A stretch of DNA of 57,514 bases from Gemmatimonas sp. GTDB taxonomy: Bacteria > Gemmatimonadota > Gemmatimonadetes > Gemmatimonadales > Gemmatimonadaceae. Made by a program: the position numbers and the translations under genes. Below the pieces are notes generated by a model, which saw nothing but the letters and a program-made list of their open reading frames with translations, had not been told where the DNA came from and searched no databases. Positions 1 through 7,533 of the stretch are shown here, piece by piece. The number at the start of each line of letters is the position of its first letter. Position 1 is the stretch's first letter. The DNA lies in NCBI GenBank assembly GCA_011390885.1, contig JAABRO010000010.1:1-57514 (forward strand), read 5' to 3'.

Positions 1-183
1 AAGCTTGTGGCTGTCTTCGAGCGTCACTATGCCAACATGAATGCTACCGATCTCTCGCGGCTCGCTTGGGCGTATCTCAGCCTCGGGAATGAAGGTCGCG
101 CTATCGAAATCGTACGACGGGGGTTGACTCTCGAGCCGGAGAATGACTACTGCCGTCGTCTCGCCGTGAAGTTCGGCATGTAG
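1..183 (+). CDS. C-terminal end of a TPR-like protein (5' end outside window)
   Basis: Frame 1 is open from the first base to a TAG at 181-183 and has no start in the window, so this is the last 60 codons of a longer gene. The end reads as a tetratricopeptide-type helix pair: an Ala/Trp/Tyr-Leu-rich helix (LAWAYLSLGN) followed by AIEIVRRGLTLEPEN, the spacing and the closing Leu-Glu-Pro typical of a TPR repeat. TPRs mediate protein-protein contacts; the partner and role cannot be read from this fragment. By hand count the coding piece is about 57% GC, clearly lower and with less biased third positions than the genes to its right, so it may belong to an acquired segment that ends near here. Confidence 0.7.
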   Translation, partial: KLVAVFERHYANMNATDLSRLAWAYLSLGNEGRAIEIVRRGLTLEPENDYCRRLAVKFGM

Positions 184-442
184 GGCTTGTATCGATGCAA
201 ATGCGGACAACTCTCCCACTTTTAAGCACCGGTGTTCATGGCGGGGGCTGTGGCAAGGATCCTCTTAGCCTGTGGGATCACTTCGACACCGTGCTTCGTA
301 GGCTCGTCGGTGTCCGCCATTGGAAGAGACCTCCGCCGTCGTCGTCGGCGCCGAACGCGGTCGCGGGAGTTGACCGGGGGCCGCCGGCTTGCCCCTGCCG
401 CCCAAGTGAGCGATATTGACTGCTCATTCGATCGGGGGGGGC

Positions 443-985
443 GTGGCGCGCAAGTTGATCGCGAGCACCATCAAGTCCAAGGCAGCGGTGAAGGGAGCGC
501 CCGCGAAGGCCGCAGTGAAAGGAGCGCCCTTCAAGGCCGCGCCGGTCCGCGGCCGCGGCACCCTGCGCCCCTTCACGGCCCACGAGCCCATGCAGCGCAT
601 CTCCCTTGTGCGCGAAGGGGTCCCCGCGGACACCGTCGAGACGCTGGCCACCACGCTTGGCTTGCCCAAGGAGCGGCTCCTCGAGGGCCTCGGGCTCGCG
701 GTGTCCACCGTGAATCGCAAGCTCGCGACCGGCGCACGGCTCGGCCCCGCCGAGAGCGAGCGCGTGGTGGCGTTGCTGCAGATGGTCGATACGGTCGAAC
801 GCTCGCTTGCGGGCTCCGACGCTGCGGCCGAACAGTTCGAGGTTGGTCGCTGGCTGGGGACGTGGCTTGCCACCCCGAATGCGGCGCTCGGCGACGAACG
901 CCCCCTTTCGCTGCTCGACACCGCCGACGGGCGCATGCTCGTGGGCGACCTGCTTGCCAGCATGGAGTCGGGCGCATACTGGTGA
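443..985 (+). CDS. ParS/Xre/MbcA-type antitoxin (DUF2384) of a RES toxin pair
   Basis: Predicted antitoxin of a type II RES-Xre module: it should bind and inhibit the RES toxin encoded next and repress the operon. The last ~55 residues match the DUF2384 toxin-binding domain (GRWLGTWLATPNAALGDERP, then LLDTADGR, ending SGAYW). The middle (residues ~55-110) is a helical DNA-binding region with TLGLPKERLLEGLGL. The N-terminus is unusual: a Lys/Ala-rich tail carrying KAAVKGAP twice, at a 9-residue period. I chose the GTG at 443 because a run of eight G lies just upstream; an in-frame TTG at 416 would add nine residues. The stop overlaps the toxin start by 4 bases (GTGA), so the two are translationally coupled. 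Confidence 0.85.
   Translation: MARKLIASTIKSKAAVKGAPAKAAVKGAPFKAAPVRGRGTLRPFTAHEPMQRISLVREGVPADTVETLATTLGLPKERLLEGLGLAVSTVNRKLATGARLGPAESERVVALLQMVDTVERSLAGSDAAAEQFEVGRWLGTWLATPNAALGDERPLSLLDTADGRMLVGDLLASMESGAYW
479..544 (+). repeat. In-gene 27-bp tandem repeat coding the Lys/Ala-rich antitoxin tail
   Basis: Two imperfect 27-base copies (479-505 and 506-532) encode KAAVKGAPA and KAAVKGAPF, followed by a partial third copy (KAAP, 533-544). The result is a basic, low-complexity extension resembling histone H1-like tails. Copy number could vary between strains by replication slippage without breaking the frame. Confidence 0.75.
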
Positions 986-1518
986 GCGCGCCCCCTCGTC
1001 CAGCAGGGCGCAATGCGCACGCGTCTGTCGCGGTGTACCGGATCGGTGCCGAGACGGCTGCCTACGCCGCCGATGACCGATCCGGTGCCGGGGCCGAGCG
1101 CACGGGTGGCCGGTGGAATCGGAAGGGCACCCCGGTGCTCTACACCTCGGGATCCCGCGCCCTGGCCTGCCTCGAGACGCTCGCACATCTCTCGCGCACG
1201 GGCAGCCTGCCGTACAATCGCTACCTGGTGGAGTACCGCATCCCGGCGTCCGTGTGGGCGGCTCGGGTGCACTGCGACCCCGCCTCGCACGTAGGGTGGG
1301 ACGCGCTCCCGGCCGGTCTCGTGTCGCACGAATGGGGAAGCGCCTGGCTCTCGAGCGGCGAATCGCTCGTGGCGGAGGTGCCGTCGGTGATCATTCCCGA
1401 GGAGTCGAATGTGCTGCTGAATCCGGCGCATCCGGACATGGCCCTCGTGACGGCGCGAAAGGTGCGCCGCTGGCTCTACGACCCGCGTCTCGTCCCGGGA
1501 TCGTCCGCGGAGGTGTAG
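982..1518 (+). CDS. RES-domain toxin (NAD+-degrading family)
   Basis: 178-residue RES-family protein. Characterised members (MbcT of Mycobacterium, the ParT relatives) degrade or transfer from NAD+, which stops growth unless the antitoxin is bound. The three family-naming residues are all visible: Arg44 in GGRWN, Glu65 in ACLETLAHL and Ser135 in EVPSVIIP, with the conserved SNVLLNPAHPD motif after them and Tyr54 in VLYTSGS. Length and order fit an intact toxin. The GTG start at 982 overlaps the antitoxin stop (GTGA), the usual antitoxin-first arrangement. Whether it acts by phosphorolysis, hydrolysis or ADP-ribosylation cannot be decided from sequence. Confidence 0.9.
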   Translation: MSAPPRPAGRNAHASVAVYRIGAETAAYAADDRSGAGAERTGGRWNRKGTPVLYTSGSRALACLETLAHLSRTGSLPYNRYLVEYRIPASVWAARVHCDPASHVGWDALPAGLVSHEWGSAWLSSGESLVAEVPSVIIPEESNVLLNPAHPDMALVTARKVRRWLYDPRLVPGSSAEV

Positions 1519-1553
1519 CCCGCTCCCGCTGTCCGGAGCCGGGGCGCCCGCGC

Positions 1554-1559
1554 TACCTT
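1554..1559 (+). promoter_or_regulatory. Possible -10 element of a leaderless SDR transcript
   Basis: TACCTT sits 7 bases before the ATG at 1567 and no Shine-Dalgarno sequence lies between. This spacing would start transcription at or next to the A of the ATG. No -35 element is recognisable. The same layout is seen at 18809 and 49107. Confidence 0.3.
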
Positions 1560-1566
1560 CCCGCCC

Positions 1567-2346
1567 ATGCACATCGACCTCACCGGCAAGGTCGCCGTCG
1601 TCACCGGCGGCGCGAACGGCATTGGCCGAGCCACGGCGCAGCGCCTCGCGCGGAGCGGCGCCGCCGTCGCCATCTGGGACCGCGACCTCGCCCCCCTCGG
1701 CGGCCTGCTCGACGCCCTGCGCGCCGAGGGAGCGCAGGTGCACGCCACCACCGTGGACGTGACCGACCGCGCCGCGATCGACGCCGCCGTCGCGGACACC
1801 GTCGCGCGCTTCGGCGGCATCGACATCCTCATCAACAACGCCGGCATCGTGCGCGATGCGCAACTCGTGCGCGTGAAGGATGGCGAGGTGGCCGGCGGGC
1901 TCTCGGCACACGACTTCGACGCGGTGATCGCCGTGAACCTCAAGGGCGTCTTCGAGTGCACGCAGGCCGTGGTGCCCGTCATGCTCGCCCGCGGCGGTGG
2001 CGCGATCGTGAGCGCCTCCTCGGTGGTGGCGCGCGTGGGCAACTTCGGGCAGACCAACTACGTCGCGGCCAAGGCCGGCGTGGAGGGGATGACGCAGGTG
2101 TGGGCCCGCGAACTGGGACGGCGCGGCATTCGGGTGAACGCGATCGCGCCGGGCTTCATCGCCACCGACATGACCGCTGCCATGCCCCCGCACATCCTCG
2201 AGCAGATGGCGGCCCGCACGCCACTCGCGCGCATGGGCGCGCCCGAAGACGTCGCCGCCGCTTACTGCTTCCTGGTCTCGGACGCGGCGCGCTTCATCAA
2301 CGGGGCCGTGCTCCCGGTGGACGGCGGACTGGTCATCGGCACCTGA
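1567..2346 (+). CDS. Short-chain dehydrogenase/reductase, FabG-like
   Basis: 259-residue classical SDR, the same size as 3-oxoacyl-ACP reductases. Visible motifs: the nucleotide loop TGGANGIG (residues 13-20), the NNAG stretch at 90-93, Ser151/152, and the catalytic Tyr165-x3-Lys169 in NYVAAK, followed by the RVNAIAPGFI strand and the C-terminal LPVDGGL. An NAD(P)H-dependent cytosolic oxidoreductase is certain; FabG (fatty-acid synthesis) is one option, but FabG-like paralogues acting on other 3-oxo or hydroxy substrates are common and no fatty-acid genes adjoin. It stands alone between the toxin-antitoxin pair and the SusCD operon. Confidence 0.9.
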   Translation: MHIDLTGKVAVVTGGANGIGRATAQRLARSGAAVAIWDRDLAPLGGLLDALRAEGAQVHATTVDVTDRAAIDAAVADTVARFGGIDILINNAGIVRDAQLVRVKDGEVAGGLSAHDFDAVIAVNLKGVFECTQAVVPVMLARGGGAIVSASSVVARVGNFGQTNYVAAKAGVEGMTQVWARELGRRGIRVNAIAPGFIATDMTAAMPPHILEQMAARTPLARMGAPEDVAAAYCFLVSDAARFINGAVLPVDGGLVIGT

Positions 2347-2363
2347 ACGGCGGGTATGGTGCC

Positions 2364-2402
2364 TGAGGCCGACCGTCGGGGAAGCGCCGACAACCGGCCT
2401 CA
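2364..2402 (+). terminator. Nested hairpin after the SDR gene
   Basis: Outer arms TGAGGCCG (2364-2371) and CGGCCTCA (2395-2402) enclose a second stem GTCGG (2375-2379) with CCGAC (2387-2391). It begins 17 bases after the SDR stop. No T-tract follows, so it is a candidate terminator or RNA-stabilising hairpin rather than a textbook intrinsic terminator. Confidence 0.45.
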
Positions 2403-2531
2403 ACAGTGCGTCGTATACTCGCGTTACGCGTGAGCGGCGTGTGACAGAGTAACGAAACGCGCCACCCGGTCGGAGGGACTGCGCGCGACATCGCAGTGCC
2501 TCCGGCGTGCATTCCCCGCCATGGAGGGACG

Positions 2532-5500
2532 ATGGAATCTCGTGACCCTGCGACCGAGCCGTCAGGCCGATCGCCTCAACCCCTGCTTCGCCCGCGCGCC
2601 CTGGTGCGCCGGCTGGCGCGGCACCTCGTCACCAGCGGTCTGGCCGTCGCTGCCTTCGCAGGCACTGCGGCAACGGCGCACGCCCAGGCCACGCCGACCG
2701 GCCGCGTGGCCGGTGCCGTGCGCGATACCGCCGAGGGGGAGGCGCTGAGTGGCGTGACCATCTCGCTCCTGCCGCTCGGCGCACGCGCCACAGGGCGGCT
2801 CGACACGCGCACCGACGCCGAGGGACGCTACGCGTTCCCGATCGTGCAGCCCGGCACCTACGTGCTCGAGGCGCGTCGGCTCGGCTACCAGCCGTACACA
2901 CGCGGCGGGGTGGTCGTGGCGGCCGGCGCCGTGGTGAACCTCGACATTGCGATGTCGCGCGCGAGCCTGAGCCTGCAGGCGGTGGTGTCCACCGGCCTCG
3001 TGGACCCGAGCTCCGGCACACGCGTGCCGTTCACGGTGGGCAAGGTCACGGCCGAGCAGGCACCGGTGCCGGCCACGAACGCGCTCGAGACCATCCAGGG
3101 CAAGATCGCCGGCATCAGCGTGGTGCCGTCGGGGCAGGCGGGCAGCGGCACGAACATCCAGCTGCGCACCCCCACGTCGATCAACAAGTCCAACTCGCCG
3201 CTCATCGTTGTGGATGGCGTGCTGCAGACCGATGCGTTCGGAGGATCGAGCGCCGACCTGCAGAGCATGGACATCGAGAGCGTGGAGGTGGTGAAGGGCG
3301 CCGCCGCGGCCTCGCTGTACGGCGCGCGCGCCGCCTCGGGTGTGATCCAGATCCGCACGCGCCGCGGCTCCGAACTGGCGTCGGGTCAGACGCGCTTCAC
3401 GGCGCGCTCCGAGTTCGGCTCGAACTCGCTCAACAACCGCGTGCAGTGGGCGCAGAACCACTCGTTCCTGGTGAACGACGCGGGGCAGTGGGTGAACGCG
3501 GCTGGCCAGGTGGTGGACCGCAACGACCGTGTGCCGCGCCCCATCTACGAGCGCTTCCAGGATCGCAACTACGCGCCCGGCACCGTCTTCGACCAGGTCG
3601 ATCGCTTCTTCGATCCGGGCAACTTCTATCGCAACTCGCTGAACATCGCCCAGAACGGCGACAAGACGAACTGGTTCTTCAGCGTCGTGAACCAGAGCGA
3701 AGATGGTGTGGTGCTGAACTCCGGCAAGTACCAGCAGAACGACTTCCGTCTCAACCTCGACCACCGTCCGCGCTCGGACCTCTCCTTCTCGGTCAGCGCG
3801 TACCACAGCCGCTCCACGCGGCAGAACCTGTACGGTGACACGTTCTTCGACCTGATCAACCAGGCACCGGACGTGGACCTGCGCCAGCCGGACCCGGACG
3901 GCACGCCCTACATCTTCCAGCCCGACCCGGAAGGCCGCGAGGAGAACCCGCTGTACGTGCTGTCCACGGAAGAGAACCGCCGCCTGCGCGCCCGCACGCA
4001 GGGGAGCATCGAGGCGCGCTACGCGCCGCTCTCGTGGCTCAACTTCGACGGCACGCTGAGCTACGACCGCTCCGACCGCCGCACGAACTTTTTCCTCGAC
4101 CAGGGCGTGAAGACCGAAGGATTTCCCGAGGGTGGCCCGGGCGAGATCGAGCAGTTCACGGGGACGACGGACGCCCTCAACCTGATCGCCAGCGCCAACC
4201 TGCTGAAGAAGGTGGGTTCCTTCACGCTGCGCGGCACGGTGCGCGGCCTGATCGAGCGCGAGGAGAACAACACGACCACGGCCGAGGGCAACCTGTTCTC
4301 GACCCCTGGCGTGCGCAGCCTCAACAACGCGCAGAACCGTTTCATCTCGTCGCTGAGCGAGGCGATCCGCACGAACAGCATCGTGATCAGCACGGCGGCC
4401 GACTACAACGGCAAGATCATCGTGGACGCGCTCGTGCGACAGGACGGCAGCTCGCTGTTCGGCCCCGAGGAGCAGGAGAACTGGTACTACCGTGCCAGCG
4501 GCGCCTATCGCATGAGCGAGGAGTCCTGGTGGCCCTTCGCCTCGGTCAACGAGTTCAAGCTGCGCGCCTCGCGCGGCACGGCCGGTGGCCGTCCGAGCTT
4601 CACCGACCAGTACGAGACCTTCGGCTTCATCGAAGGCGGCGGCGTGGTGAAGCAGAACCTGGGCAACCGCTTCCTGCGGCCGGAGCAGTCGGAGGAGACC
4701 GAGCTGGGTGTGGACCTCATCGTAAAGGACCGCTACTCGGCGCAGTTCTCGTACGCCCGCCAGGAGACGCGTGACCAGCTCATCCTGATCCCGCTCGCCG
4801 GCTACGCCGGCTTCGCCAACCAGTGGCAGAACGCGGGGACGGTCACGGGCAACACCTTCGAGCTCACGCTCGAGGCCGATCTCGTGCGCAAGGAGAACTT
4901 CACCTGGCGCGCCGGGCTGGTGGCCGACCGCTCGCGCAACCGGATCACCGAGTTCAACCGCACCTGCTTCCGCACGCAGACCATCGCCTTCCGCTGCGCG
5001 GGCGAAACGCTGGGCGCGATGTACGGCTTCAACTTCATCGGCGACGCGAGCCAGCTCCCCGCCTCGGCGGCGGACCGGGCGAGCGAGTTCCAGCGCAACG
5101 ATGAAGGGCTGCTCGTGTGGGTCGGGCCCGGCAACTCCTACACCGAAGGCGAGAGCAAGCGGCTGTGGGGCACCGCCACGACGATCGGCACCACGAACTA
5201 CCAGTGGGGCATGCCGATCACCGAGCTCGATTCGGCGGGCAACGCGGCCATCGTGAACATCGGCGACGGCAACCCGCGCTTCCGCTATGGCATCTCCAAC
5301 AACGTGAACTGGCGCGGCATCTCGCTGTTCATGCTGTGGGATGCACAGGTGGGCGGCGACGCCTACAACCAGACCAACCAGCGCATGTACCAGTACCAGC
5401 GCTCGAGTGACGTGGACCAGACGGGCAAGGCGCAGGAGCTCAAGAAGCCCATCGAGTACTACGTCAACCTCTACGCGGCCAACAATCCGACGTCGTACTT

Positions 5501-5750
5501 CGTGGAGGACGCCAGCTTCATCAAGCTGCGCGAGCTGTCGCTGCGCTACCGGCTGCCCACCAGCTTCACGAACGCGCTCGCGCGCGTGGGCGTGAGCGGC
5601 ATGGGCATCTCGCTGATCGGCCGCAACATCCTCACGATCACGAACTACAAGGGCTACGATCCGGAGGTCGGCAACACGATCCTCCGCCTCGACAGCTTCG
5701 ACTACCCGCGCTATCGCACGTTCACCACCAGCGTGGACATCACGTTCTGA
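2532..5750 (+). CDS. SusC/RagA-family TonB-dependent outer-membrane transporter
   Basis: 1072-residue TonB-linked outer-membrane receptor. A signal peptide ends near residue 52 (AHAQ). It is followed by a carboxypeptidase-regulatory-like Ig fold (about 55-135, with DTRTDAEGRYAF and PGTYVLEARRLGY) and a plug domain (about 150-260, with PLIVVDGV, IESVEVVKGAAAASLYG and ASGVIQIRTRRG). The rest is a 22-strand-type barrel ending in an aromatic-terminal strand (VDITF). The ATG at 2532 is chosen because GGAGGG lies about 5 bases upstream; an upstream in-frame codon at 2496 lacks this. The next gene is its SusD partner, 32 bases away. No glycosidase, sulfatase or sigma/anti-sigma gene adjoins, so the substrate (glycan, peptide or other) is open. 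Confidence 0.95.
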   Translation: MESRDPATEPSGRSPQPLLRPRALVRRLARHLVTSGLAVAAFAGTAATAHAQATPTGRVAGAVRDTAEGEALSGVTISLLPLGARATGRLDTRTDAEGRYAFPIVQPGTYVLEARRLGYQPYTRGGVVVAAGAVVNLDIAMSRASLSLQAVVSTGLVDPSSGTRVPFTVGKVTAEQAPVPATNALETIQGKIAGISVVPSGQAGSGTNIQLRTPTSINKSNSPLIVVDGVLQTDAFGGSSADLQSMDIESVEVVKGAAAASLYGARAASGVIQIRTRRGSELASGQTRFTARSEFGSNSLNNRVQWAQNHSFLVNDAGQWVNAAGQVVDRNDRVPRPIYERFQDRNYAPGTVFDQVDRFFDPGNFYRNSLNIAQNGDKTNWFFSVVNQSEDGVVLNSGKYQQNDFRLNLDHRPRSDLSFSVSAYHSRSTRQNLYGDTFFDLINQAPDVDLRQPDPDGTPYIFQPDPEGREENPLYVLSTEENRRLRARTQGSIEARYAPLSWLNFDGTLSYDRSDRRTNFFLDQGVKTEGFPEGGPGEIEQFTGTTDALNLIASANLLKKVGSFTLRGTVRGLIEREENNTTTAEGNLFSTPGVRSLNNAQNRFISSLSEAIRTNSIVISTAADYNGKIIVDALVRQDGSSLFGPEEQENWYYRASGAYRMSEESWWPFASVNEFKLRASRGTAGGRPSFTDQYETFGFIEGGGVVKQNLGNRFLRPEQSEETELGVDLIVKDRYSAQFSYARQETRDQLILIPLAGYAGFANQWQNAGTVTGNTFELTLEADLVRKENFTWRAGLVADRSRNRITEFNRTCFRTQTIAFRCAGETLGAMYGFNFIGDASQLPASAADRASEFQRNDEGLLVWVGPGNSYTEGESKRLWGTATTIGTTNYQWGMPITELDSAGNAAIVNIGDGNPRFRYGISNNVNWRGISLFMLWDAQVGGDAYNQTNQRMYQYQRSSDVDQTGKAQELKKPIEYYVNLYAANNPTSYFVEDASFIKLRELSLRYRLPTSFTNALARVGVSGMGISLIGRNILTITNYKGYDPEVGNTILRLDSFDYPRYRTFTTSVDITF

Positions 5751-5782
5751 TGCGCGCCGCCCATCGAGTCTCAGGAGCATTC

Positions 5783-7375
5783 ATGCAACCGATCAAGACG
5801 TCCCTGGCGGTCGCGGCGGCCCTCGTGCTGGCCGGCTGCCAGGACCTGACCGTCGAGAACGTCAACCAGCCCGACCGAACGCGCGCGACCCAGGAGCCCA
5901 TCTCCACGGAATCGTTCGTGGCCACCTCCTTCCGCACCTGGTGGCCGGTGGCCGGCCACGACGACTACCCGTCGTGGGCCTTCTCCACCATCGCGCACGA
6001 GATCCAGTCCGGCTTCGCCGACTTCGGCCAGCTCGAGCTGTCGGCCGAACCGCGCGATGCCTGGAACAACAGCGAGGTGAACGCCCGCCGCTTCGTGAGC
6101 GAGACACCGTGGTTCGGCCTCTATCGCACGATCTCGGCGGTGAACGACGCCCTGCAGGCGATCGACAACGGCGTCGTGATCGTCGATGCCAACCGGACGG
6201 CGCGCGCGAAGGCGGCCGGCAAGCTTATGCAAGGGCTGTCGCATGGGTACCTCGGCCTGTACTTCGACAAGGCCATCATCGTGGACGAGACGGTGCAGCT
6301 CGACACGATCACGGGGGTGCCCGACTTCACCGAGTATCCCGGTGTGATCGACGCGGCCATCGACCAGATCGACGAGGCCATCGCCACGGCGCAGGGGGCG
6401 AACTTCAGCTTCCCGGCCGAGAACTGGTTCTTCACGGCGCTCACGCGCGACCAGTTCGTGGAGTTGGCCAACTCGTTCGCCGCCAAGCTGCTCGTCTATT
6501 CGGCGCGCACGCGCGAGGAGCGAGCGGCGGTGGACTGGACCGAGGTGATCGAGCGCATCGACGCCGGCATCAAGACGGACTTCGCCCCCGAGGCGCAGCC
6601 GGACATCCTGTGGGATGACTGGAAGCGTCTGATCGCCCGCCTGCGCACGGCCGGCCGCCCGAGCGACTTCGGGCGCCCGGGCTACTGGCTGCTCGGGCCG
6701 GCGGACTCGTCGAACGGCTTCGTGAACTGGGCGAGCACGCCGGTGGCCAACCGCATGCCGTTCCAGATCCGTACCAAGGATCGCCGCATCCAGGGCCCGA
6801 CGGGGCCGGCGTCGCCCGGCAAGTACGTGGGGTACAACCTGAACAACATCTTCCAGGTGGCGCGTGGCACGTACCGGTGGTCGTGGTACTACTACCTGCG
6901 CTACGGCACCGGGCTGTCGTGGCAGACCGGTCCGCAGCCCGCCGTCACGGTGGCCGAGATGGACCTGCTCAAGGCCGAGGGGCTGATTCGCCTCGGCCGC
7001 GCCGCGGAGGCCGTTGCCCTGATCAACAAGACGCGCGTCGCCAACGGTGAGCTGCCGCCCGTCACGATCGAGGGCCCGCCGGATGCGCCGGGCTGCGTGC
7101 CGCGCAAGCTGAACGGCCAGTGTGGCAGCCTGTGGGATGCGCTGCGCTACGAGAAGGGCATCGAGCTGCTCGGTATCGACGGCGTGACGCGCTACCTCGA
7201 CCTGCGTGGCTGGCAGGGGCTCGCGGAGAACAGCATCACGCAGCTGCCCGTGCCGGGGCGTGAGCTCGGCACGCTGCGCCTGCCGGTGTACACGTTTGGC
7301 GGTCCCGGTGGCGAGTCGAGCGCTCCCGCGCCGGACCCGGAGCGCTGCCCGGTCAGCCTGCCGCGCTGCGGTTGA
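5783..7375 (+). CDS. RagB/SusD-family nutrient-binding outer-membrane lipoprotein
   Basis: 530-residue partner of the SusC-like porin. It caps the SusC barrel from outside and delivers ligand. A lipoprotein signal peptide with lipobox LAGC places the lipidated Cys at residue 19. The body is helical with TPR-like segments as in SusD proteins, and the late segment (AEMDLLKAEGLIRLGRAAEAVALINKTR) is the familiar SusD C-terminal signature. The ATG at 5783 is preceded by AGGAG at 5773-5777; an earlier in-frame ATG at 5750 would add 11 residues in front of the signal peptide and is unlikely. The gene ends 16 bases before a strong intrinsic terminator, so susC-susD form a two-gene operon. Confidence 0.93.
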   Translation: MQPIKTSLAVAAALVLAGCQDLTVENVNQPDRTRATQEPISTESFVATSFRTWWPVAGHDDYPSWAFSTIAHEIQSGFADFGQLELSAEPRDAWNNSEVNARRFVSETPWFGLYRTISAVNDALQAIDNGVVIVDANRTARAKAAGKLMQGLSHGYLGLYFDKAIIVDETVQLDTITGVPDFTEYPGVIDAAIDQIDEAIATAQGANFSFPAENWFFTALTRDQFVELANSFAAKLLVYSARTREERAAVDWTEVIERIDAGIKTDFAPEAQPDILWDDWKRLIARLRTAGRPSDFGRPGYWLLGPADSSNGFVNWASTPVANRMPFQIRTKDRRIQGPTGPASPGKYVGYNLNNIFQVARGTYRWSWYYYLRYGTGLSWQTGPQPAVTVAEMDLLKAEGLIRLGRAAEAVALINKTRVANGELPPVTIEGPPDAPGCVPRKLNGQCGSLWDALRYEKGIELLGIDGVTRYLDLRGWQGLAENSITQLPVPGRELGTLRLPVYTFGGPGGESSAPAPDPERCPVSLPRCG

Positions 7376-7391
7376 GTGGGTGGGGCATGAG

Positions 7392-7425
7392 AAACGGGGG
7401 AGCGCACGGTGCGCTCCCCCGTTTT
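7392..7425 (+). terminator. Intrinsic terminator of the SusCD operon
   Basis: A near-perfect inverted repeat: AAACGGGGGAGCGCAC (7392-7407) pairs with GTGCGCTCCCCCGTTT (7409-7424), followed by T residues. The few central bases open as the loop. It lies just after the SusD stop. The A-tract on the left arm means it could also work for leftward transcription coming out of the RCC1 gene. Confidence 0.85.
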
Positions 7426-7533
7426 CATGTCTTCACGTGGAGTCTTAGCTGTCCCTCGTGTGAGATGTCACGTCAGGTGTCGATTCGCAGGATTATGTAG
7501 GTCAGCGACTTGCGATGATCACGCCAGTCGCGA

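Noticed and set aside
195-419. 74-codon ORF between the TPR fragment and the antitoxin
   Set aside because: Cys/Pro/Arg-rich with no ribosome site or family resemblance; it probably lies in the leader/promoter region of the antitoxin.
184-442. Possible promoter with TTGACT at 416
   Set aside because: No -10 partner at suitable spacing, and the hexamer overlaps an alternative TTG start of the antitoxin.
424-2403. 659-residue minus-strand open frame spanning the toxin-antitoxin and SDR genes
   Set aside because: It crosses three well-supported plus-strand genes and has no recognisable motif.
2562-5780. 1072-residue open frame antisense to susC
   Set aside because: Composition is Arg/Val/His/Ala-rich and shows no domain; the plus-strand frame has a signal peptide, plug and barrel. 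Long antisense frames are common in ~70% GC genes.
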